Source: Chromera velia (taxonomy: Eukaryota > Sar > Chromeraceae). Taken from it: 37,500 nucleotides of DNA. A program made the position numbers and the translations under genes. The stretch lies in NCBI GenBank assembly GCA_018398765.1, contig JAHBMJ010004700.1, positions 1 to 37,500 on the forward strand, given 5' to 3'. Of this stretch, positions 9,401 through 19,464 are shown in pieces (the stretch's first letter is position 1; every line of letters starts with the position of its first letter). The notes under the pieces were generated by a model that saw only the letters and a list, made by a program, of their open reading frames with translations, did no database searches and was not told where the DNA came from.

Positions 9401-12400
9401 TTGATTAGACCTTTTGTCTGTTCAAACCTCAGAAAGTTCTTATGAAGGAGGACTCCGATGGGCACAAAATCTCATGCAAGAAAACGCAAGCGGATGCGCA
9501 CAAAATCTCAAGACAAAACAAGCCAAGACACATACAGGAGGGAGGAGACTCGTGTTCCTTCCTGCCCCTCCCCTCCCCTCCGCTGACCTGCCGCGAGAGC
9601 CCCCAAGTCGAGGACCCCGTCGGGGGGGTCTAAGGAGAGAATTGGGGTGACGCCCCTTCCCCTCAGGGGCAGGCGGAGGCTGCAGAGGCAAGCGGGGTCA
9701 AGTGGAATGTGAGATCGATGACTGTGTGCAAGCCATGGGCAACAACGAGCGATTGGAGAGAATTTTGCACATGCGGGATATTTGCAGAGAGAGACTGTTG
9801 AGACGACCTTCTATTTCTGTCCATAGAGGAGAACTGAGACTGCAGCACCAACCAAAAAAGAGTTTAACACAACGAGAGCGCTTTGTAGCCAGACACGCGC
9901 ATTTGATCATCAAAAAGGCCTCATTCAGAGATGGGGGGCAGAAAGGGGAAAAGTGGAGAGCGACGCACACACGCACACTCACGACCGGGATGCTCAAAGA
10001 CCCCTGCCTGACCGAGTGCTATGGGAGAAGATCTCGAGATCGGATGCGAACAGTTGTGCTGCTGCAGGACGGAATCGGAGGACTAGAACGAAGGGCCTCT
10101 CCCCCACGGCACGAGGACAGTTGACCACCTCGAACCCAGACACCTCGGGAGGGTCGTTCCAGCTGCATGCATACAAGTTTGCTCTCAGTCTTGTTAACAG
10201 TCTCACATATAGACGCATGCGAATTTTCGGTCTCGGCAGACTTTTTCCGTTATAGAGACAGAAAGTAAGAGAAAGGACACATGTTTAGACAAACATGCAA
10301 GTGAGGACCCCTTGCGCGACACAAGACTTTCTGGAACAAATGACTTCAATGACCACGACAAAGACAGAGACAGACAGAGTCTTCACATGGACTCTACCTG
10401 CGCACGGACTGACTATCTGACTGACTTACAAACAGAGAGACAGAGACTGACAAGAGGTGCTGCCTGCAGTCCTTTTCAGGATCTTCGCCCTCCTCCTCCA
10501 ACGGAAACGGAAAGTGGTTCCTGATTGCGACGTGCATCAGTTTGCTCTCACCCACGCTGACGTCCCCAAAATCAACTTTCGGAGGATCCGCACTGCAGGA
10601 AGGAAAAGGCGGAGCAACCGAGGGAGGGATGACAAATTTCAAGTCTGTATGAAGGAGAGGAAAAGTGCTCGTGCAAAATTACTGTAAGAATCTTACTCCA
10701 AGAATCTGGGAGGCATAAATACCAAATATCAGTAGATCGTGAGTTTCCCCCATCTGCCTTGCGTTTTACGTTCCTGCTTCCGTTCAACCTCCGAACACGC
10801 CTGACATTTCGTCATTCTATTCTGATCATCCATGCATTCCCCCTCCCGAAAGTGAACTCATTCTTCCAAGTGAACGGCATCACAGGATTTTTTCTTTTGG
10901 AAAGAGAAGACGGACTCACGTGATGACAGCGACTCCCAGGGTGGTGTGGACGTCCATGAGGACAAACTCGGTCGTGGCGGCCGAAGGGCCTCCCTCTCCG
11001 TCTCCTTCTCCCGCCATCTCTGTAGGCTCCTGGTCTTCACCCTCTTTCAAATTCCGGAAATAGATCGGAAGTTTCCACTGAGCATGAAGGGAATTGTACC
11101 CTCTATCGTTGGACATCCACAATCTTCCCCCCTGGGCCTTCACTTCCTCTTGTCGCTCTAGAAACTTCTTCGCAGCATTGTCCTCCGCCTCCTTCTGCAA
11201 TTCTTCCAACTGACGTTTCCTCTTTGCTGCAACGTCTTCTTGCTCCTCTCCTCCTTCCTCGGATTTCTCTCCTTCTTGCTCAGTAGGCTCAGGAGGCAAG
11301 GAGACGGGCTCCACCGTGTGTGCATACGATTTGAGGGGTGCGAACTCCAACTGCACACGTCGAGACTCTCCGGGACCTAGGGTCAATTTATTGGGAGTAG
11401 CCGTGAGCCGAGAGAGATTCTTTGGAGGTGCAGAGATGCACAGTTGGATCTTTCCCTTTTTCTTTGTGTTTGCTACCACAACACTCTCACGCACCCGTTG
11501 GTCCACCGCAATCACCGCCATCTTCACTGTCTGCCCAGGGCGCACCGCCACTGGTGCATCAATCCCCTCCCCCCTGGAAGGAAGGAGCACCTCTCGGGCG
11601 CACAAGTCGCCAACGATGACTCGAAGAGAGAGCATTTTTTTGAATAACACAGCACTCAGAGGTGCAAATGTCAAAACGATCCTCCGCGTCTCCCCAGGAC
11701 GAATGATGCCAAATAGGCCCTCACCGCCCCCATCTAACACTGCCCCTCGGAGTGTTTTCGTGTCTAGGGCGTCCTCAGGAGGGGGGTAGGGGACGACCTT
11801 CGAAAGAGGATCCGCAGGCAGCTCTGTGACTGCCTCCACCGCTGCACCCCCCTCTCCTTCCCCCTTTGCCCTTGCCGCCATCTCACTCAATGTGCCTGCT
11901 GCTGCTGCCTCTTCTTCGGCTGCTGCGAGCGCATCGAGGTATGCGAGAAAACGCTTGTGGTGAGTTGTGGCATCTAAAACTGCATTGGGGTCCTCTCGAA
12001 GGAGGTCTGTGGGGAGGCACACACCCGAGATTTCGGGTGGCAGACGGACGAATCCAAATGTGCAGGGCAGAAGGGACGGATTTCTCAATTTGATCTCTTG
12101 GCCGATTGCGTCTCCAAGAAACGCTTTGCCAAAATCAATCCTGCCCGGGGTGACCTCAATGTCATCAGGGGTGAGGGTACCGAAAAGTTCGGTTTCGACA
12201 GGCATCTGCTGTTCAGAGGCTGTCAGAGAGACAGGAATCCTAAAGCACGCACCAACGGTGGGGCCTAACTGTCGCTCTGACAGAAGGATGAGGCTCTTTG
12301 TGGCCTCCACGTCTGCATACTCAGGGTGACGATCGAGAAACCCCTTGCGAGGTGCGAACTCTGCGTTGATCACTAACGTACCGTAGCCCTGGATATACCC

Positions 12401-13699
12401 CAGAGAAGGGGAAAGCACCAGCTCACCCTCTATCTGCATGACCAGAGACGGAAAGAAGAAGAAAGAAACAACATGAAAAAAACTGGACATAGGTAAAGGG
12501 CCCATGATTCAAACGTCAGGAAGAAGATGCCGCTCGATTGCTTGCACGTAGTCCTTTCCTTCTCCCTCTCTGGGTATGTCTCATCTTCTTATTCTCTTTG
12601 CCCCCTTTGTCTCTTTCCCACTGCACCTCCTGTCCTTTCTCTGTCTCTGTCTCTTCACGGACATGTCAAACTCTCTATTCATCTTCTACCTGTCTACCTG
12701 TTTACTTCTCTGTCTCTGCCTCTTTATCTCAAGCTTGTTCACTTCTACTTGAGTGTCCATGCTTGTCTGTGCGTATGCTTTCCTTCTGCACCCAGCGACA
12801 GACCTTTCTGGGTTGATTGACGACGACCCTTTTCGCTGTCCCCCTTCTGCAAAAACAGAGTGCGAGTGGTCAGAGGCACAAGCAATTACAAAAACAACGG
12901 CAGATCCCTCCCACGAGCGGGCTGAATTCGAAGCGGGATGGTCTTTCTGATATGCTCCAAACATTGCATGCAAGAGTGCGTCTGTGAGGAGAGGGGAGGG
13001 ATCAAAAAGACGACTTCCGCGATGAATGAATGTCTGGCTTCTTCCAAAGAAGTCTCTGTCCCTTTGTGACAGGATAGGTTCTAATTAGTCACCCTGCATT
13101 CTCCAATTTTCCTGACTGACCTTCCTTCCTTACTCGACTGACCTGTTATGGAGCACAAGCTGCTGCCTGTAGGTGTGGCCATCTCCGGAAGCTAAAACGC
13201 GAAAATCGTACCGAGGAAGTTCGCAGAACACAGGAACATCTACCGTTTCCGCTCTGCAATGACAGGAAAATTCCCCCCAACAAATATTTGCCCATTCTTT
13301 TCTTTTGTTCACCAATCTGGTTCCTCCCATTGATTTGGTGGCTCACCCAATAGATGGACAGAGGGGGGCTCTTGTTTGTCTTCTCTTCTCTGCTGGTCTT
13401 TCTGCTGTATTCTTTGATAAATACGGCACATGCCCAGTCGTCGGGAAAAAGAAAGACAAAGCCCGTCACGCCTACTCTCCTCGTTTTGCGTCTTCCGTTG
13501 CACCGGGTTCACTCAATGAGACTTCCCAGCCAGATCACTCAATGAGACTTCTCAGCCAGATCACTCAAAGAGACTTCCAAATGACCTCTTATCAGATGTG
13601 GAGATAGACAAGCGAAACGATAATTTTTCAGTTCCCACTTTTTGTAGTAACGCTCTGCTGATGCCTTCAGAATGAACGATAGTGACGTTTTCTTCCCCG

Positions 13700-13733
<34 letters not shown>

Positions 13734-15954
13734 GTTCTTTGAGACACCTAGTGAGTGAATCAGAAGACTGACCGAACGACCACCTCTTTCCTCAGCACCA
13801 GATTGTTCGAGAACACGAGGTCGAACAGGTGCTCGATTTTCCCCACACGGCGTGCCTGAAACGTGAACGTAATGACCCTCTTTGAGTGAGCAGCAAACTC
13901 CCCACTCATATGAGAACAGGTCAGAGATCCCACGTGATTCGCTTCAGCCTCTGTTCCCTGTTCTCTCTCTTCTTCAGTCGCGTCCCTCAAGTCACCCCTG
14001 ACACATCTCCTCGACAACACAAACTTAGTTGGAAGGGCCCCCTCATTCCACACCGTCAAGGTTGCCCTCCCTGTTTCTGTCTCAAGTACATTGCCGACGT
14101 TGACAGTGGCAACCTCGATCCGAAAAGGAGGGGCGTCCGGTTGGTCTTCGGGGTCCAGCGGGTCGGGGCATGGGAGGAGTCCCTTACCTTCTCCTTGCTT
14201 CCTTTCTTCTATGGCGGGAGGGGGGTTGAACTTCAACACTGTCTTCTTTGTGAGCGCAATCAGGGGGAAGGACTCATGGCCTGTTGAGGCCCTCAGTCGG
14301 ATCTCTGTGAAAATGTCTGAGTTCACCTGCATGCTTTCAGATTATTTATGGGTTTGTTCCATGAAACAATAAATTCGACTTCTTGAACGCTTTCATTCAT
14401 TAGCTTTCGTCCATCTCCACACTAGCAAGATGCGCATTGGGCATAAGAGAAGTTGCTCTCGTACCAAAAACAAAAGAAGTGAAGAGAGGTCGTTACGCAT
14501 TCTATCCGAAGTCAAACAGAAACTTCTGAGACAAAAGTCACAACTAAAAACAAATGGATGCTCTTTTGTCGTCCAATAAGGCGAGCAGCTCAAAAGCAGA
14601 CCCGCCCACCTTAGGCTTGAAGGTGACAGTGAAGGTATGCGATGTCCCTGCAGACATCCTCCCCGGGGGCGCAAAATCGATTTCAAAGAAGTCTCGCACG
14701 GAGTCCTCAAGAGGGAGGAGTCGAAAGTCGTTGAAGGACAAGGACGCGTTCGTCACCTCCACACGTTTTTTGTACGAGCATCGGACTTCGAAGTCTGCGA
14801 ACACAACCCTCCAAGGCTTCGGCACAAAAGCCCTGCCCTGAAAAAGCCTCCCACATACCTGCAGATACAAGAGAGAGAGCAAAGTTCGCGATGAATTTCA
14901 ATGCAGATTGAAAGAAACTCACAAAGTGTCTTGAGGGGTCAAATACAGCCCACTGGGCCCACCCAAACCGTGAAAGGCGCGAAAGAAGTATGCAGACAGA
15001 GAATTTGCAGTTTCAGGTGTCTTTCACATGCAGACAGACATGGTCCTACATCCATCCACCACCCATTGATCCACTCACTCACCCTCTGAGGTTTGCAGAT
15101 GGTCTCTTTTTGAAACTCCAGCTGTTTTCTCAAATATTCCTTTTCCAATTCCGACAGTTTTGGGGCCCAGAATTTTCCCGTCTCCTCTGCATTCACGCCG
15201 GGGCCCTCTCCTCCATTAGGGTCCCCCCCCCCCTCCTCGTCCTCTCCCTCCCCCTCCATCATTCCTGGAGGATCTCCCAAAACGCCCCTGGTGTCCATAC
15301 GCACCCGACTCTTCTGAGGGCCTAAAATTTTGGCACCTCCCTCTCTCCACACACCTCTCTGGGACAAGTCCTTCTCAACCAACGCGATTTGCTCTTCTGT
15401 CGCGAGACCGATGCCGAAAGTTCCGGTGGGAGCGTCAACTATTTTGGAGGGGAGGATCGCGAGGGCACGCCCCGAGGGGTCTAGAAATTCTCTCCCGTCC
15501 TTAGTAGAGTTCTTCACGTAATCTGCCACTTTGGCGCTTTGGGCAAGGCCAGAAAAGTTCTGCCGCAGCTGCTCACGGTGGAGAGCATCGGCCCTGCATG
15601 TTGTTTTTTTGAAGTGAAATTTTAATCGATGCATAGTCTTTCTGTCCTGCATGTTCATCCAGCGCATGACGATTGAAGTTTTGTGGAGGGTCGGGTTGGG
15701 ACTTTTCTACTGCCCTCTCCTTGTGTGTTGTGTGAAAGAGTAGTGTGTGCGTGTTTAGAGAAGCGAGGGGCAAATGCAGAAAAGATGCAAACCAAAATAC
15801 AGACAGACAAGCAGAGGAGAGAAAAAGAACGAAGCCCGACAGACCTCTTTTTTCTCTGCAGCTGGCGGAATCTCACGTGCTCCTCCTGTACCCTCGCCTC
15901 GACCTTGGCCGCAGAGGCCCGACGGAGAGCAGCCGCTTTTGCACCCTCTGTCTC

Positions 15955-16009
<55 letters not shown>

Positions 16010-16031
16010 AACAGAGAGAGAGAGAGAGAGA

Positions 16032-16069
<38 letters not shown>

Positions 16070-16122
16070 GACAGACAGAGAGAGAGAGAAACAGACAGAC
16101 AGAGAGAGAGAGAGAAACAGAC

Positions 16123-16153
<31 letters not shown>

Positions 16154-16259
16154 AACAGACAGACAGAGAGAAAGAAACAGAGAGAGAGAGAGAGACAGAG
16201 AGAGAGAGAGAAACAGACAGAGAGAGAGAGAGAGAGACAGAGAGAGAGAGAGAGAAACA

Positions 16260-16303
<44 letters not shown>

Positions 16304-19300
16304 GACAGACAGAGAGAGAGAAACAGAGAGAGAGAGAGAGAGAGAGAGAGGGGAGGGAAATGGCGGTCAGAGGACTGCACTGGACGTGTTCATCTTCGAC
16401 CTTCTTGAAGCGTGCATGCTTCTTTGCACGCGACGAGATTTGGAACAGACGAGCAGTCCGCCATCTATTGCATGCCTGATGGCACCAAATGAGTACCGAT
16501 AACGAAACACGAAAAGCCACCCACCCACTCTTCCACTGACTCTGGATTCTCTGAGTTTCCTCCCTTGGAAGACTTCATGAGGATTGACGCCCTGTCTGAG
16601 GAGCTCGTTGGCCTCCTCCTCTTGGGCGTCCTTCTCTGCGTGTCTGCGTCTGGCGGCTCTCTCGTTCGTTGCCCTCGTCTTCCGTCGCTCCTGCGATGAT
16701 GCGATCATCGATGCAATAAATTCATTCGTCAAACGATCGATCACGTCTTCCGATTGTGTAACAGATTCGGAAAGGGAAACGAAAACAGAGAGAGAGGGCC
16801 ACGCGTCAAGACACAACCAAGAGACGAGCAAAAACAGAAGCAGGCAGAAAAGCAAAAAAGAGAAGATTTAGTGATTCTCTTTCGACACCTGTATGTGTCT
16901 TGCCAAATAGAATCGTCAAAATACGCATATGTAAAAAACTTGTGAGGAATCAACTGGCTTGCGCAGCACCCTTTTCTGCTCATGCACTAACCTTTTCGAT
17001 GCTTTCTTTGAGTGCGAGGGTGGCCTTTGCTCTGTAGTCGTACTCTATCGCCTCAACCTCTTTTAGTTTCTCTCGCGCGCTCAGGTCGGCTTCCTTCTCT
17101 CCTTTGATGATCTCATAATTCTCGTCAAATAAGCCTCCCTGCCATTTCCCCACCATCTCGACTCTCCGTCTTCCCTTTTCCTTCTCAGGCCTCACAGATG
17201 GCAGACTCGTGGCACTTCTGGGTGAAGATCCCAGCCGCACTCTTTCCGAATTTCCCTCTTCATCTCTATCACTGCCCTCCTCCATACCACTTCCTTCCCC
17301 TTCTCCTTGGACCTGAGTGTCCTCTCCAAATCTCTGGTCGTCTCTCGGCTTGCTTGACCTCTTTGACGCACCGAGTGCTTGGAGTTTTGCCTTTTGGGTT
17401 TTATGCGCTGCGACTTGAGCCTGCGTTGCCTCCAAATGGTTAGTCAACTGCCGGATGGTGCGTCTGGCAGCCGCCCTTTCCTGCGTTGACGCTGAGTGGG
17501 CCGCGTGGACTCGGTAGTGTTTGGCTTCCTCCAGAGCAGACGAGACCTCAGCAGCAGTCATGGGGGGGCTCTTATTATTAGCAACCCTGTTTGTGGTTAC
17601 TCTACGGCCTCCTCGGAACCTGGCTCCTCCCTGCACGGTCCCTCTGCCGCCAGGGGCTGAGGAGGAGGCCAGAGGGGGAGACGGGAGGTCGAAGGAGGGG
17701 GGGGAGAGGGACTTCATCAGGGCTAAGTCCGCACGGTCAAACAGGGCCTCTGCCTCCACCATCCTGCAGGCAGGGGATTTGGGAAGAAAAAGAAAGAAAA
17801 AAAAATCTCTTACGATCTTGGACAAACGAGAGAGAAAGAAAATTCCTTCTGCTTTCAACATCCCCTGAGGAAGAGAGAAAGAAAATTCCTTCTGCTTTCA
17901 ACATCCCCTGAGGAAGAGAGAAAGAAAATTCCTTCTGCTTTCAACATCCCCTGAGGAAGAGAGAAAGAAAATTCCTTCTGCTTTCAACATCCCCTGAGGA
18001 AGAGAGAAAGAAAATTCCTTCTGCTTTCAACATCCCCTGAGGAAGAGAGAAAGAAAATTCCTTCTGCTTTCAACATCCCCTGAGGAAGAGAGAAAGAAAA
18101 TTCCTTCTGCTTTCAACATCCCCTGAGGAAGAGAGAAAGAAAATTCCTTCTGCTTTCAACATCCCCTGAGGAAGAGAGAAAGAAAATTCCTTCTGCTTTC
18201 AACATCCCCTGAGGAAGAGAGAAAGAAAATTCCTTCTGCTTTCAACATCCCCTGAGGAAGAGAGAAAGAAAATTCCTTCTGCTTTCAACATCCCCTGAGG
18301 AAGAGAGAAAGAAAATTCCTTCTGCTTTCAACATCCCCTGAGGAAGAGAGAAAACGAACAGACATTCTCCCGTTGTATTCGAAAGGAAGCAGTCAAGAAA
18401 GAAGAGATCAAGATCAATTGTCCTCGATAGACAACGCCTCACACGGCCCTCTCTGCCTTCAATCGCAGACGAGAGAGACAGGGGGGGCTTCTTGATTCCT
18501 TCACTCACTCACTCCCTCACTCACTCACTCACTCACTCACTCACTCCCTCACTGACTGACTGACTGACTGACTGACTGACTGACTGACTGACTGACTGAC
18601 TGACTGACTGACTGACTGACTGACTGACTGACTGGCTGACTGACCGACCGACCGACCGACCGACCGACCGACCGACCGACCGACTGACTGACTGACTCTC
18701 TCTCTGCCCTTTTGACTTCTGCCTCCTGTCTTCTGACATCCGCCACCGCCTCCCTCGAGAGACTCTCCCCTGACGCCTCGCGCTGTTGGATTTGCTGCCG
18801 CATCTGCAATCACACACATCAAGTGAAGGAAAGGAACGAAAACGTTCCCGTCGAGGGAAAAACTCAGTAAACTTACGTAGACGGTCCTGTTTGCGTACGT
18901 AAGCAAAGAAACCCTAGAGTGTCAATCAGCACGTGTGTGCGGAATGTCCTTGATGTGTACGAAAAGGAGGGGACTCTTGTTTGTCACCTAGTTGCTGTGC
19001 CTTGCAAGGCAACCACACAGACTGCAGGAAGAACCATGCGAGCCCGAAGTTGATCGATGGGGTTTGTATCACTCCGTGCTGACCTGATGGAGTCTGTTGT
19101 ACTCCAGTTCCCACTTCTTTCTTCTCTCAATTGCTGCTCTCTCCTTTCTCTGGACGTCAAGTGCCTTCTTTGAGTGGTCCTTTGCAGAACAGCGCAAAGA
19201 GGTGAGGTCCCTCTGCTGTTTGCCCTCTGATTTCAATATGGACGGCATCTTCGCTCCTGGAAGAAAGGGGCTCCTCTTCGGCGAAACACTGCGGGAGGAG

Positions 19301-19464
19301 GTGGCTCCTCGTTCGTTACTGATTGCATTTGTCTCTGTATCCAGTTGCTCGATCACCAGTTTCTGCTCATCCAGGTCGCGAATGAACTGCGCATCCGGAC
19401 TGTTGCTCAGGTTGTCCTCATCCAGCTCGGAGTTCTCGTACGTTCCGTAGGAGATCTCCGCCAT
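6477..19464 (-). CDS. CFAP74: Cilia- and flagella-associated protein 74 homologue (central apparatus C1d), 20 exons
   Basis: Joined by phase from 20 exons: 19464-19084, 18803-18697, 17763-16988, 16746-16541, 15954-15845, 15593-15083, 14858-14610, 14326-13773, 13253-13143, 12846-12804, 12433-10920, 10592-10452, 10162-10013, 9679-9588, 9366-8960, 8575-8384, 8120-7986, 7672-7571, 7186-7112, 6566-6477. This gives 1,981 residues in one frame. Residues 1-530 are charged and helical (coiled coil). From about 700 the protein is a series of ASH/MSP-type Ig-like domains. Recognition rests on exon 7 (FQGRAFVPKP, FADFEV, YKKRVEVTNASLSFN, APPGRMSAG, FKPK), exon 11 (SPSLGYIQGYG), exons 13-14 (LRGRGVTP, LDLGALAA) and the C-terminus (CVLSGGF, IQLKAY). 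In known flagellates CFAP74/FAP74 belongs to the C1d projection of the central pair with FAP46, FAP54 and FAP221. Less certain: the exon 3 donor (16988 or 16992), the exon 4 donor (16541, alternative nearby) and the 43-base exon 10. The true start may be further upstream. Confidence 0.88.
7187..7251. repeat. Tetranucleotide microsatellite (ACAG)n/(ATGG)n in CFAP74 intron 18
   Basis: A run of acag units is followed directly by seven atgg units. It begins right at the acceptor of the 75-base exon 19, so the repeat forms the polypyrimidine side of that acceptor on the minus strand. Confidence 0.9.
13703..13730. repeat. (CT)14 microsatellite in CFAP74 intron 8
   Basis: Uninterrupted CT dinucleotides, intronic, about 40 bases inside the donor side of the intron between exons 8 and 9. 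Confidence 0.9.
15957..16352. repeat. Long compound (CA)n/(GA)n/(ACAG)n microsatellite in CFAP74 intron 4
   Basis: About 395 bases of almost pure purine/CA repeat filling most of the 586-base intron. It starts with (CA)n immediately beside the acceptor of exon 5, so on the coding strand the intron ends in a (TG)n tract before CAG. Long open frames on both strands here are repeat artefacts. Confidence 0.92.
17829..18353. repeat. 43-bp minisatellite, 12 near-identical copies, in CFAP74 intron 2
   Basis: The landmark aattccttct recurs at 17841, 17884, 17927, 17970, 18013, 18056, 18099, 18142, 18185, 18228, 18271 and 18314, always 43 bases apart and with almost no base change between copies. The unit also contains ctttcaacatcccctgagg. 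Since 43 is not a multiple of three and the array lies in an intron, it is non-coding. The homogeneity implies recent expansion or ongoing homogenisation. Confidence 0.95.
18503..18696. repeat. Tetranucleotide arrays (CACT)n, (TGAC)n, (CGAC)n at the start of CFAP74 intron 2
   Basis: Three related tetranucleotide blocks in series. On the coding (minus) strand they read GTCA, GTCG, GTCA and GTGA units. The donor of exon 2 (GTCAGT) is the first unit of the array, so the splice site is embedded in the repeat. Confidence 0.92.

Noticed and set aside
15655-16520. Long Ser/Leu-rich and Arg/Glu-rich frames on both strands
   Set aside because: Produced by the (GA)n/(CA)n microsatellite in CFAP74 intron 4.
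17829-18353. Possible CRISPR-like array
   Set aside because: Units are directly adjacent with no spacers and lie within an intron of a eukaryotic gene; it is a minisatellite.
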